From: Argyresthia goedartella
Taxonomy: Eukaryota; Arthropoda; Insecta; Lepidoptera; Argyresthiidae
Direction of reading: 5' to 3'
Assembly: GCA_949825045.1 (NCBI GenBank)
Contig: OX463807.1
Coordinates: 37,716,749 to 37,780,748 of the forward strand
Length of the DNA: 64,000 nt
Numbering within the stretch: the first letter of the stretch is position 1; every line of letters starts with the position of its first letter. This document shows positions 10,197 to 20,779 of this stretch, one piece after another. The position numbers and the translations under genes were made by a program. Below the pieces are notes generated by a model. It had not been told where the DNA came from. It saw nothing but the letters and a program-made list of their open reading frames with translations, and made no database searches.

Positions 10197-11487
10197 CGTG
10201 GGGCGCACTGTAAGTTTCCGGAATGAATATGAAAAAATACTATTAAAGGTACAAAATTAATTTATTGTTTTTCAAAATAATCTCCCTTGGCGTCTATGCA
10301 CTTTTTCATTCGATGAAAGCAGTTTTGAAAACTTTTGTGCCACTCCTCTGTGGTGACCTCTGAAACGTGTTTTTCATACTCCTCGACAGCCTCTTCTGGT
10401 GATGAAAATCGTTGACCGCGTAATTGGTTCTTAATTTTTGGGAACAGAAAAAAGTCACAAGGTGCCAGGTCGGGACTGTATGCAGGATGACTCATGAGTT
10501 CTACATTTTTCGCCTTCAAAAAGTCGTTTGTCTGTCTGGCCGTGTGAGAACTAGCATTGTCGTGGTGCAGGATGATACGGCTTTTACGGTTATTTTTACG
10601 GAGTTCGTCAATAACTTCCGGCAAACAAATGGTCGTGTACCAGTCACTATTCACTGTACGACGATTCTCTAAAGCAACAGTAGCCACGTGTCCAGTTTTA
10701 TTAAAAAAAGAAGCAATCATCCGCTTAGATGCACTTTTCACGCGCGCCACTTTGGTTGGTTTCGGCTCATCTTGAAAGACCCATACGCTCGATTGCTGCT
10801 TTGTTTTGAGATCGTAGCAATAAATCCATGTTTCGTCACCTGTTACTATGTCCCACACCAAATTTGACGCACCTTCGTTGAATCTGGTAAGCATGGCACT
10901 GCACCAAGTGACGCGGTCCGTTTTTTGAGCCTCGGTCAAGTTGTGTGGGATCCACCGCGAGCACAGCTTTCTCACACCCAAATGTTTGTGTAGGATTAAT
11001 TGTATTTGACTCATGCCTATTTCTAAGGATGCGCGAATTTCATGGTAGGTCACATGCCTGTCTGTTTCAATCATACGGCGCACAGCATCGATGTTTTTGT
11101 TGGTCACAGCGGTGGACGGCCGACCATCGCGAGATTCGTCACTGAGATTGATACGACCACGCTTGAATTCTGCAAACCAGCTATAAACAGTTGTCTTGCA
11201 TGGTGCTTCATTGCCAAAAGCTGTTTCAAGCCGAGCGATGCTCTGTTGAGCTGTCAAATTACACTTAAAATCGTAGAAAATCATACTACGAAAATTTTCC
11301 CGAGTTAAATCCATGTTGATGCAGACACACAATTTTTTAAATGGCGCCACAAGGTAAAAACAAAAGGCAGTCAGATGAAACAAACTGCATTCTACAGCCA
11401 AAGAGTTCTATTTTCAAATGTTGCAATAAAATTTTAAATATTGTTTATGTAAGTGGCCAGTTCCGGAAACTTACAGTGCGCCCTATG
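10197..11487 (-). mobile_element. Mariner DNA transposon, apparently complete
   Basis: 1291 bp bounded by TA dinucleotides (10195-10196 and 11488-11489), the mariner target duplication. The ends share a 27-base TIR containing GGGCGCACTGTAAGTTTCC with two mismatches (positions 2 and 4). It contains one uninterrupted transposase gene. Length, TIRs and target site all fit an IS630/Tc1/mariner element, mariner branch. It is probably the youngest insertion in this part of the window. Confidence 0.96.
10262..11314 (-). CDS. Mariner transposase, full length
   Basis: A 350-codon cut-and-paste transposase. I chose the start MDLTRENFRSMIFYDF (11314) because it matches the usual mariner N-terminus and length (about 345-350 aa); the open frame extends 29 codons further upstream to 11401. 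Residues 1-110 form paired helix-turn-helix DNA-binding domains (TVYSWFAEFKRGR, then a GRP linker). The catalytic domain shows VTGDETWIY, LHHDNASSHTA and YSPDLAPCDFF; the last two Asp are separated by 34 residues (the D34D signature of mariner). No stop or frameshift is seen, so it may be functional. Confidence 0.95.
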   Translation of the reverse strand: MDLTRENFRSMIFYDFKCNLTAQQSIARLETAFGNEAPCKTTVYSWFAEFKRGRINLSDESRDGRPSTAVTNKNIDAVRRMIETDRHVTYHEIRASLEIGMSQIQLILHKHLGVRKLCSRWIPHNLTEAQKTDRVTWCSAMLTRFNEGASNLVWDIVTGDETWIYCYDLKTKQQSSVWVFQDEPKPTKVARVKSASKRMIASFFNKTGHVATVALENRRTVNSDWYTTICLPEVIDELRKNNRKSRIILHHDNASSHTARQTNDFLKAKNVELMSHPAYSPDLAPCDFFLFPKIKNQLRGQRFSSPEEAVEEYEKHVSEVTTEEWHKSFQNCFHRMKKCIDAKGDYFEKQ

Positions 11488-11489
11488 TA

Positions 11490-13140
11490 GTAATTGGTAT
11501 ACCGTCGTCACAAGATTTTTTATTGTTCAGATTCGACACAAGTCTCCGAATTTAAATTTTAGTTAAGGGATTGATGAACATGGAGTTGTTTTGGTATCTG
11601 GGAAGGTCAATGCTGTTTAGCACATTTTTATTTGTATGACCACTTTTGCCAGAGGCAATTATGAGGAGAGCAACATCTTCGGGAGTAAAGTAAAAGGCTT
11701 GAGATGCGCGCAAATACCAGACTATACTAGACTAATTTTATTATAGGATATACTAAGCTTATATACAACTTACTACAAAACTACGTGATGAATATAAATG
11801 TACCTTATCTGTGACGGTCGTCAACTTATCTTAACATTACGTGGAAATAGATATTTCCGCATATCTGTGGCGGGCGTATGTGCCGGCACACCACTGCTTA
11901 TAGTAAAGTAGGCGTTAAATAAGTTTGGAGCGTCCAACTCATTATTTATGGTTGTATTACCATCCGTGAGTCCCAAGAAACTTTCAATTTTTTTGACTTT
12001 TCCCCTTTTATTCACTATATTCAAGACAGTTTTGATTTTGTTTTTCGACTTTAGAATAAGTCTTTCATTGTCCTTTTTCTTTGCAAATGATACCACTTTA
12101 TGCAAAATCGAACAGTATTTCTTGTAATGTTGAGAGACTAAATATTTATATCGATGACAGAGTATAGAGTTGTTCTTTAAATGTTTGAGTTCAATAAAAA
12201 GTTCGCGCTTCGTTTCACATATTTTTTTAATACCCGGTGTAATCCATTTAGGCTTAGAGTATTTTTTATCAACCTGTACAGTTTTCAGCGGGCAATACCT
12301 GTCAAATGCACTGAGGAGTATATCATAAAAAAGATTGAAAGACTGATCCGTAACTAAAATTGTGTAGATCTGATCCCATTTTACGTAACTCAAGAATTGT
12401 TTCAACTCGTTTATATCGGTTTTAGTCAGGTCTCTTACTTGTTTTAAAGTACTTCGAGAGCTAGATATTTTCCCAACATCCAGTGTGCCATGCTGAAAGG
12501 AGTGATCGGATAAGCCGGGCTCAACCACTTTTATATTGCCTAGATTTGTGTTTGAAATTATATTATCGATGCAAGAACTGCTATGAGCTGTTATGCTTGT
12601 GGGTTCATGCACGAAAGGTTTAGCATCAAACGATTTCAGCAGACTTAGAAACTCTCTGAATTCTCCCCCTTTTACCAATAAATTAACATTGAAATCTCCA
12701 CATAGCAATTTTTTTTGTTTTTGTTTTTGAGTGTGTGCATTAATACATTTTCAAGGTTTTCAGCAAAATTATCATTTTTGATAGTCTTAGGCCTATAAGC
12801 ACATATTACAATCATTCCAAGCAAGCTGATACCGCAAACTTCAAGAATGTTTGGTATAGTGAGTTGCTTTATTGATGGAATTTCATCGAATCGCAGACTG
12901 TTATGAACAAAAATGCATACGCCGCCTTTACTTTTTCGGGTACCCCGGCAAAAAGACGATGCCAGACTAAAATCTGTAAAAGGCATTCTTTCAAGATCCA
13001 TTTTCACTCTATGGTGTTCAGTTATGCATAAAACCTTTATGTGAAAATGTCCATTTTCGGAGTGAAGCCAATTTTCAAGTAAAGCTAGTTTCCTATAATT
13101 AAGGCTTTGTATATTTATATGTGCTACTGTTATGTCGGAT
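11490..13140 (-). pseudogene. LINE B endonuclease and pre-RT region, broken
   Basis: Minus strand: 13140-12672 opens with TVAHINIQSLNYRKL and has VLCITEH (endonuclease motif with Glu), then runs out of frame in an A-rich run near 12705. The frame beginning MLCGDFNVNLL (12708-11821) carries GDFN, the CIDNII motif and a long basic linker. 11700-11490 reads FYFTPEDVALLIIASGKSG and leads into RT across the mariner. The stretch 11705-11820 matches no motif I know. At least two frameshifts. Confidence 0.75.
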
Positions 13141-13329
13141 TTTAAGGATATTTAGCTTTTCCTTTACTTTTACGTTTGTCTGTGGTCGAAAATAAAACTT
13201 CTCTTTCAGTAACGCTAGAACTACCAGTTAAGCATGTGGTGATTGATTTTTTTAAAAAAAAATAGGGTATAGGGTAGGCGCTTTAGTTCCATTTTTAGTT
13301 TTTGTTTATGGAAATAATATGGTGTGGTA

Positions 13330-14549
13330 CTAACCTTTAAGATGTCGGAAGTCTGTGGTATAGTCCTGCCTTGCTTCCTTGTAGCTAATATAATCGCTCT
13401 CTATGGTCAATTTTAATTCAAGATCCAACTGAGGGTGAATCTCTGTAATGTGTTTTGAGTGGAATTTGTTAATAACTGATTTAAGTGTTTTGTAGACTTT
13501 GTGTGTGTTCGAGTTGTATTTGCTACGTTGGATTTCACAGATAAATATAACATTTTTGATGTCGTTTGTTTGTAGGAGGTTTTCAATATAAAATTTTATT
13601 TTTGAAGCGGTTTCGTTTGAACCTAAAATGAAGATTATGAAGTGAACTTGTGTGACTCTCGTGATCAGTTCCTTAAAGGCTCCAAGAATTTCAGAATACA
13701 AAGCTTGCGGTTTGACAAAGGCAGAAACTCTAGTTTTTGTTGAAGGTTTTGTGTCTTAAATTCGAAAGTTTTTGAGCAATTCCCGTTGCATCTTCATCTC
13801 CTATAATGTAGATCAGAGGCATCTTAGGGGTAGGGGTAGGTAGCTGTCTGATTATTTTTCTTCTCATTACTGTTTCGGCTTCTTCATTGTTCTTGGACTC
13901 GGCTTCGTGGCTTGATGAAAGTATTGGCTTGCTGGCTATATTCACTTCCACTGTGACAGTATTAAAGTTCTGATCTGGCATTTGCTCAATTTCTTTTTCA
14001 ACTCCTTTTGGGCTGTTCTCTGGTTTGCTGTATTTATTTACTTCCATTGTAACAGTATTAGTGCTGTGATCCAGCATTTGCTCAATGTCTTTCTCAACTC
14101 CTTTAGGGCTGTTTTTCTGGTTTGCTGTTTTTATTCTCTTCCACTGTGAGTATTCATATTTTGATTCGGCATTTGCTCAATTTCTTTTTCAACTCCTTTA
14201 GGGCTGTTCTCTGGTGTACTTTTTTATTTCCTTCTCTGTAACAGTATTAATCTTTACCTTCATCTCCTATAATGTAGATCAGAGGCATCTTAGGGGTAGG
14301 GGTAGGTAGCTGTCTGATTATTTTTCTTCTCATTACTGTTTCGGCTTCTTCATTGTTCTTGGACTCGGCTTCGTGGCTTGATGGATGTATTGGTTTGCTG
14401 GCTATATTCACTTCCACTGTGACAGTATTAAAGTTCTGATCTGGCATTTGCTCAATTTCTTTTTCAACTCCGGAACTTTCCGGAAGCGAAAATAGATTCA
14501 GGAGAACAATAGCGAGATATACGGTTAGTTTAGTATGACGTTTAGGCAT
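13330..14549 (-). pseudogene. LINE B ORF1 with esterase-like domain and internal duplication
   Basis: Minus-strand frames 14549-14247, 14077-13730 and 13701-13330. Two of them share a nearly identical block (QNFNTVTVEVNIASKP; RRKIIRQLPTPTPKMPLIYI), so the N-terminal half was tandemly duplicated, with smaller repeats of the EKEIEQMPDQ segment at 13960-14480. After it come YIIGDEDATGIA and VHFIIFILGSNET, which sit where the GDS and GxND blocks of SGNH esterase-like ORF1 domains lie in CR1-type LINEs. A one-base frameshift occurs near 13735. The residue chemistry is degenerate, so the esterase assignment is tentative. Confidence 0.55.
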
Positions 14550-14715
14550 AACGCGACTTATTCTCTCTACGAATCAGGTACAACCTCCTAGAAGGCTATT
14601 TTTGTGGGCAGCTTGACTTTGTGTGACCGGAAAACTTTTGCTCGCAATTTCCTAAATGCTGCAGAGGCTGAACCAATTAGACAATTAATTTCCGGTTCTG
14701 GATCGCATGCGGAAG

Positions 14716-15480
14716 TTATCGTGCTACCCAGTTACCGAAACGAGGACACTTCCTTGAGGTTGTTGTCCCTGCCCTCTTGCGATCCCGAGCCATAACTTCT
14801 GTCTTGCTCACGCTTTTTTCTGGCCATAAACGCTGACAAGCCTCGTTAAATTTGCTGACCAGCAGTTGCAGGCTGTCTGCTGTGGGTGACATGAAGCACA
14901 GGTCATCCGCATACATTATCTCTGTGATCGTGTCGAGTGAGACTGGTCTGGGCTTTCAATCATGCCAGGTTATAAAGCTGCCCGTCTGAACCGATGCGAA
15001 TTCGGATCCCCTCTGGCGATTCTGCTATGGTTTGTTTGATGACTTCAGCAAAGTAGGGGGCGAACATTGTTAGTGCTAACATGCATCCTTGCTTCACCCC
15101 ACAAGAAACTGTGAAGAACTCAGACTGATCGCAGTTTGCTGTTACACAGCACTTTATGTCGTCGTGAAGCAGTTGTATCAGCTTTACGAATTTATCGGGA
15201 CAGCCGATCTTACCCATTAATGTCCCTAGAGCTTCTCGTGGGACACAGTCGAAGGCCTTCCCATGGTTCATGAAACAGAAAAACAGATGTTGACCTTGTT
15301 CTCTGCTTTTCTCCTGTATCTGGCGGACTCTGGGCGTGAACCAAATTGCGATTCCGGGAGCAGGGATTCTGATAGTGGCGCCAGCAAAGTTAAGCAAAAT
15401 CCGAGCGAATATCTTACCCGGTCCAGATAGCAGTGATATGCCCCGGTACGAATTGCAATCCGAACGGTCGCCTTTGTTAT
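14716..15480 (-). pseudogene. RTE-like LINE reverse transcriptase fragment
   Basis: Minus strand 15480-15400 reads KGDRSDCNSYRGISLLSGPG. 15397-14960 reads REQGQHLFFCFMNHGKAFD and TVSCGVKQGCMLALTMFAPY. 14916-14716 starts MYADDLCFMSPTADSLQLL. The GKAFD, GVKQGC and YADD motifs are RT motifs A, B and C in a form typical of RTE-type LINEs. It lacks endonuclease and 3' end, and has frameshifts near 15397 and 14950. Confidence 0.75.
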
Positions 15481-15539
15481 TTATTATATAGCGAGCTTAT
15501 AAAATAAAGCTAATACAAATCGATTATAAAGTTTAACGT

Positions 15540-16145
15540 GTCCGGCCCGACGATCGCAACGAGGTAGGTACTTGGTGTATTTGCCGGCGCAACTCCGTTC
15601 ACCTCAAACCACGCCGTAAGCACTGAGGAATAAAGGACCAGAGACAAAGGTTCATAGAACCACGCCGGCGTAGGTAACCTATTACAAGCATAATGCGCAT
15701 GTGTGAGTGAGCACTGGCCGCTGTGTCGCCTACGCGCCGCCACTGGAAAAAACCGGTTTACGCTTGTTCGGTCAGTGCCCAAACGGAGGGCCTGCACAAA
15801 CCACGTCTTATTTGTTGTCACCTACCGTATCTAATTGTTTGATGTAGAATAAACAGAGAATAGTTATTAAAGTGTTTAAGTGCACGTTTTGGACTTTCAA
15901 AATGGTGTACTGTTTATAGGAATAATAATAGAAACAGAAAAGACATTTGATATTTTAACCATCCCAAGGAGTCTACGAGGTAAGTAAATGAATACCAGAC
16001 TAGTTATACCTATTTAAAATGTTAAAGTAGGTAGCACAAACTGTGTTATTAAGTTAGTTAATTGTTATTAGTATTATTACCCTACAAATATGTATGTTCC
16101 ATGATGAGTAGTTGAGTTTATAAGTGGGTGACCTCATGTGACGAA
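15540..16145 (+). repeat. THAP-exon repeat, left copy
   Basis: This region matches an inverted copy at 50210-51670. Shared parts are a GC-richer segment (15650-15830), a short exon-like part (15895-15985) ending in a GTAAGT donor, and a tail around GGGTGACCTCATGTGAC. In the best frame the exon reads RNRKDI*YFNHPKESTR, resembling the N-terminal half of a THAP zinc finger, here with a stop. I read it as a non-autonomous element or captured exon; no terminal repeats were found. Confidence 0.5.
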
Positions 16146-16519
16146 CTGTATTAGATACCTAAGTATGTCAATGGCATACTGCCCTAAGAATAAGATAATA
16201 GAATCGCTCGGTCAATAAAAGCTCGTAACAGTTTGTTAATTTTATTTTTTTCTCTTTTACCAACCCTACTAATATAGGTATGAATTTTGCAGGCGCCTTA
16301 GAACCTTTCTCTCTGTTTCTATTTATTGTATTTATTATGTAGGTGGCCTAATTACCCGTACGTACGCTCACCGAACTTCTTAAAATTGCATTTAGATCCT
16401 ATCTTGTTAGCCAAATATGTGGGAAACTACCGGAGCGATGTAAAAAAAACGACCAGCTGAATCGAGACTTATCTAATCGCTTCCATATTATACAATTTGT
16501 GACGAAAGAAATTATGCAA

Positions 16520-16600
16520 ACATAATTACACAGACGCCCGGCCCAAAGGTACCCAACTCATTACACTAGCAGCATTACATCCACAAAATGCTTTGTCGCA
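16520..16600 (-). repeat. Fragment of the RLE retroelement C-terminus
   Basis: The segment GGCCCAAAGGTACCCAACTC plus the following CATTACACTAGCAGCATTAC resembles the part of the RLE-type sequence at 44570-44610 that encodes the GNAASVMGTFGP tail. It is about 60 bp and lies beside repeat Q1. Confidence 0.4.
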
Positions 16601-16610
16601 AATTATATAA

Positions 16611-17043
16611 TAGTAGTTTATGTGACTGCTACATAATGGAGGGCATTAATAAGTTTTAATGCCTAATTATGTACAGTTACATACACTAGTTTATCTACAC
16701 ACATATCATAAGCTCTCTTTGATGTGTTCAGGAACCGCATGTTTGACCGGCATTGTGGCTCTGCAGTTGTTTAGCTTGTTCTGTATCACCAACTTCGGGC
16801 GTCGGCGTTCAAAATTTGAATGTCAGTACCAACTTCACAGACAAACTTTGGGCGGCACGAGGCGGGCGTCGGCGTTCGAAATTTGAATTTGTTTTGTGTG
16901 TAGAAAAATTACACATTATGGTCATAATGTGTAATTTTTCAGATAACAAATGAGTTTTTACCAAGTAGTTTAACATTATGCTGATCGTAACGTGCGGTTT
17001 TTGTACGCAGTAAAGAGGGTTTATGATACGTGTGTAGATAAAC
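16611..17043 (+). repeat. Repeat Q, copy 1
   Basis: First of four copies (others 44221-45586 +, 50989-51426 -, 54110-54537 -). It starts TAGTAGTTTATGTGACTG and ends GTGTGTAGATAAA. It contains an imperfect hairpin (TACATAATGG... with ...CCTAATTATGTA), an internal GTTTATCTACACAC motif inverted at its right end, duplicated GC-rich CGGGCGTCGGCGTTCGAAAT blocks, and a perfect 17-bp-arm hairpin (16903-16940, loop GGTC). No ORF. Probably a non-autonomous DNA element. Confidence 0.75.
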
Positions 17044-17045
17044 AT

Positions 17046-17290
17046 AATTATTTACACAAACGAACCGCCCCAGGAATCGCCATACTAACGCCATAATAAT
17101 TCAAAGGTACCCATTACACTATCAACATTACCGTGCCGCACAGCGAGTGAGATCCTCTGGACTAGGAAAGCCCCAGAGCGTTTGTCAAATCCTCGGTCAC
17201 TCAAGCGACGCCCGATGTCCTTGCTAACCCCAAACCCACGTGGTCCCGACGGCCAAAGGTAATCGACACTTCTCAAACTTTTCTAGGTAC
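17046..17290 (-). pseudogene. RLE-type retroelement C-terminal fragment
   Basis: Minus ORF 17276-17085 reads KDIGRRLSDRGFDKRSGAFL and VQRISLAVRHGNVDSVMGTF, closely matching the protein end at 44537-44827. It is a decayed copy of the same retroelement 3' end. It lies directly after Q1. Confidence 0.65.
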
Positions 17291-17484
17291 AACGCGGGTA
17301 GATCCATAATATAAATACCTACATATATTTTAAATACTATCTTGGGTCATCTGTTCCAACTCCACCCAGATTTGTGCTGAATTCCATGCCAATCCGATCC
17401 GCCGATTTTGTGTGATTGAAGAACAAACATAACATTTTGCATAAAGAATATCAAATTAAATGGTTGTTGTGTTGTGTCCGTCAG

Positions 17485-17639
17485 CCTACGACCGCTACGT
17501 GAAGCTGTGGGACAGCGAGTCTGGCGCGTGCGTGAGTCGGTTCACGTCGCGCAAGGTGCCCTACTGCGCCAAGTTCAACCCGGACCAGGACAAGCAGCAC
17601 CTGCTTGTAGCGGGTACCTCCGACAAGAAGATCATCTGT
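17485..17639 (+). CDS. CDC40: CDC40/PRP17 exon A (WD40 repeat)
   Basis: Internal 155-bp exon of the pre-mRNA-processing factor 17 gene, a WD40 protein that acts in the second catalytic step of splicing in the spliceosome. The acceptor is GTCAG before 17485; the exon enters with two bases of a split codon and reads YDRYVKLWDSESGACV, then VPYCAKFNPDQDKQHLL and AGTSDKKIIC. The donor GTGAGT follows at 17640. The DRY-KLWD and AGTSDKKI segments are typical of this highly conserved protein, and the next exon continues the same WD repeat. GC-rich codon use contrasts with the AT-rich transposons around it. Upstream exons are not found and should lie left of the window. Confidence 0.93.
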
Positions 17640-17717
17640 GTGAGTACCTAGAACACACACACACGCACACGCGCGCAACACACACACATACACACGGTGC
17701 CCTACTGCGCCTAGTTC
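17640..17717 (+). repeat. CA microsatellite followed by a partial copy of exon A
   Basis: After the exon A donor there is a CA/CGCA-rich tract (17654-17695). Immediately after it 17696-17717 repeats 22 bases of exon A (17555-17576; GGTGCCCTACTGCGCC...) with one A-to-T change. It lacks its own splice sites. Confidence 0.85.
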
Positions 17718-17948
17718 GTGCGGTGCGTGCCGCCCGCTAACAGCTGGTGCCTGCGCGCGCGGAGATATTTGTCGGGCACGAATAGCGCGCAAACGGAACC
17801 GACAAGCGCGACACAGATTCTGTCGCCTCGCAATAATCCACACTCAGTCAGAAGCTGCTCGGTGTTACGTCTGAGCTCTAGTGAGTTGTATCCGAGCATA
17901 CCCAATATGAAAGCGGATGGATAAAGGTAAGGATAGTATCCAAATTTC
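17718..17948 (-). pseudogene. LINE H, C-terminal fragment (left part)
   Basis: The minus frame reads FGYYPYLYPSAFILGMLGYN, then LFVPDKYLRARRHQLLAGGT, matching the C-terminal region of LINE F (60892-61818). The element is interrupted by the TIR element at 17956-21814 and continues at 21822. The 3' end is missing. Confidence 0.8.
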
Positions 17949-18281
17949 CTATTATCATGGACGAATAAAACTAGAGGACTGCCCACCTTAATACTTTGTA
18001 TTTCAAATGCTGCAGCTAGATGGAGCCACTAGTTCCAAACAGTAGAAATAAATCGGATTTTCTTTCACGGTATAGGTAGTTTCGTATTGCTGTCGCTTAT
18101 TTAGGAAAGATGGCGGTACAAGCGTTTTTTAACTGATTTATTTAATTTATTTTTAATTGATTATTGTTATATAGTGCATTATTATTGTTATTGGGCAACA
18201 AAACATAAGTTTTGTTTGCATTTCATGTTGAGTTTTCTTGTAAGTATCAGATTGTTAACGAAAATATACTCCATAATAACG

Positions 18282-18528
18282 GTGCCGCAGTTGAAGGATG
18301 AGTTAAAAAAACAGAAAGCTTTTGCAGCTAGTAAAAAGCTATTTTGATTCAAAGGTCAGTACGAAATAAAACATTGATTATTTTAGGTTATGTAATTGAT
18401 TGTGTTTCTTCGTCTTCATTTTATTCATTCTTGGATGCTAACTACGATTTTTTGTTGTATATTAGGTTAGAAACCTATGACCGGATTGTCAATTTTGGCG
18501 CTGAGGAAGTCGAGGAAGATGAATCATA
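18282..18528 (+). pseudogene. SAP-like domain in two exons
   Basis: 18282-18340 reads VPQLKDELKKQKAFAASKK, a SAP DNA-binding motif. After a one-base frameshift the frame reads AILIQR to a GT donor at 18355. The acceptor TATATTAG ends at 18465 and exon 2 continues as LETYDRIVNFGAEEVEEDES then stop (18528). Joining the exons gives the usual SAP ending (LIQRLE-Y). The 111-bp intron has GT...AG ends. SAP domains bind AT-rich DNA. One frameshift makes it a pseudogene. Confidence 0.65.
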
Positions 18529-18996
18529 AAAGTCTACAGGAGCTGATATAAATGTTTCCATGATATAAACGGCAATACGCCCCTACCACCGATCAGATAA
18601 CATCATATTCAAGCATTTGTTGAAAGGTAAGTATAAAACCCATTAAACCAAAAGGTTTTCCTTTGATACACTATATATATGAGTAGTCGGATAACAGCGG
18701 CAAGTCATGCTTTGGTACTTCCATAATCTGGGATTTAACCAGGGACCTTTTGTTTGTGAGTCAGACTGTGTCGACTACCAACACACTTAGGTATAAATAT
18801 TAATTTAATTAAGTACCTAACTCCCAACTTTCTAAACAAACCTAAATGCTATTGTTTCAGATTTTAAGCACAGATGAAAGGAAGGCAAATGCATGAAGAA
18901 TGTTTCTGTTAAACGGTTGTGTAGCAGGAAATGGCGATTTCAGCTAAAACCAAGGCCAGCGCAAAGCACAAATGAAAAAATGTTTAAATCAAGAAT

Positions 18997-19179
18997 GTGA
19001 AATTAAATTCCGATGGTTCAATTGAACAAAGCCACTGTGAATGTGCCATTGGGAGGGGAGAGGAGGACCTTAACAAGCATTTAATGGTGTTATTACATGG
19101 AGTTGCGGACATGGTCCGTACTAAAACCATGATTTTAAGTATACCAAGTTTGCACAACAAGTGTCCATGCGCTGCTTGA
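18997..19179 (+). pseudogene. SWIM-type zinc finger remnant
   Basis: The frame reads LNSDGSIEQSHCECAIGRGE, then NKHLMVLLHGVADM and CPCAA before a stop. The SWIM pattern is C-x-C-x(n)-C-x-H: here CEC is present, the third Cys is Asn (NKH), and the His is kept. The surrounding GSIEQSHCECA and H-VLLHGVA residues fit the SWIM fingers found next to YqaJ domains in animal mobile-element proteins. Confidence 0.65.
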
Positions 19180-19219
19180 AATTTGGAAATTAGTCCTGGG
19201 TCAGTGCCCTATTAGAAGA

Positions 19220-19292
19220 AGTAAAGGTGAATACACTCCATCCATATTATGCTCAAATACAGGGCTAATTATTCTGCAGTGCCAGAAAATTT
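19220..19292 (+). pseudogene. YqaJ-like exonuclease fragment
   Basis: 40 bp after the SWIM frame ends, in another frame, the sequence reads VNTLHPYYAQIQG, a stop, then LFCSARKFC. A HPYY-QIQGQL-type segment is a hallmark of YqaJ (lambda-exonuclease-like PD-(D/E)XK) proteins. The N-terminal part and the remaining catalytic residues are deleted. Based on about 20 residues only. Confidence 0.5.
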
Positions 19293-20779
19293 TGTAATTT
19301 AATTATTTATAAGTATTTGTTGTTCAAATATTCAGAGATAGCCATTGATTGCTAACATGATGTATTAGGGATATTCTACAAAACACACTTAGAATATGCA
19401 CTATAAGAAAGGATGCTATATAAAAACTGAATAACTATAAATTAAATGTTTTAAAAAACTCGATGTATTATTATAAACACCATCGCCTACTGCCATCTAC
19501 AGATATTTGCATCAACATCCGTCCACCCGCTTGAGCGCTATTCCATGTAAAGCAGATAACTTTCGAACTAATGAACCGATTTTGACAAAATATATCTAAC
19601 AACCATCACAGTGAAGTTTACTACCATTTACCAGAAAACCGCATCAAAATCCGCCCACCCATTTGGACGCTAGAGTGCCACCAACAGCCATACAAACAGA
19701 ATGACGGAACAACTGACAGTCCAGCTTTAACACCTTAAGCTTATAACACTCCTCTTTCGCCCAACGCAGACAGAAGACGGCGTAAGGCATAAGGCGGAAG
19801 GTACTTTTGATCTTCTCAAACGTACCTTACGCTATCGTCTGTGTGCGTAGCGCCTTTTGGTCATCAGGGGTCAAAAATGAAGGCCAAGCAATAAGTCTGT
19901 CTCATTGGTCTAGCTAGAGTGATGTCGAGAACATGGATTATCTGCTGATTGTGTTAGCATTAGGTAATGTTAGTTACACCTCATATGTTAAATGACCTTA
20001 ACCTGTAAACTTGGATAAACCCTAAAACGGAGCTTTTGTGAGCGACGTCACTGCAGATTCTATTGTGGGCATTTGTGGTATAGCTGATGAATATGTTACC
20101 AGCCAAACCCGATTTCAGGACAAACTAGTTTTGCCTAGAATAATATTTATAACTTTGTCCAGACATTATTTTGCCATGTGGGTTTCACACAAAGTTCGAA
20201 CGTTCGCCTCCTCGTCGCCCGCACATGCAGACTCTTGACCACTTTTGAACTCTTTTACCAAGCCATAAGGTTAAAAATCGCGGGTTGCCAGCTGCTTGTT
20301 GCCAGCTTGCTTGCTTGCTTGCTTGCAGACAATCACCACTTCTGCCGTGCGCGTGCGACCTTTCATTTGATTGAATGGATTTTTGATACCTATCTTTAAT
20401 TGTTTGTATAGCTATGTACATGCACATTCGTGTCTTGGACGCTTCCATGTTTGTTTTGTTTAAAATGAGTTTTCGAATATCTGTTTTTTTTTTTTTCGAA
20501 TATTCCAATATTCGATTGCAAGCATTTGGGAAACACCATCCAACATCTTCTTGATAAAAACACAAATTGTATGCAAGTACCTACTGTTACACAAATTGAG
20601 CGAGGTTGTATGTATGCCGTGAGGCAAACCCTGATGGAGTAGTAGGTATACAGACTGGAAGAACATATATGGGCCCTGCCGAAAAGAAATGAAACAAAAC
20701 TGCATTTAAAGATTTTCTAAAATTCGCTTTTCTCTCCCGGGAATCGAAACAGCTAATAATAATATACCTGTGCTAATAA
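19293..20779. other. Interior of the TIR element without recognisable coding
   Basis: AT-rich; no ORF I can support. 19470-19740 contains CAAAATCCGCCCACCC-type phrases seen in lepidopteran dispersed repeats. A short TTGC microsatellite lies at 20305-20325. Confidence 0.4.

Larger units (their letters stand above)
9582..14549 (-). mobile_element. LINE B (CR1/jockey-like), split by mariner
   Basis: Minus-strand order: ORF1 region (14549-13330), endonuclease (13140-11820), pre-RT (about 11700-11490) and RT (10194-9582). The mariner at 10197-11487 splits it. On either side of the mariner the frame reads SCDDGIPIT then IKEVIEVVADP, continuous if one TA is removed. The copy stops just before the RT YxDD box, so it has lost its 3' end, which is unusual for a LINE. 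Confidence 0.85.
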
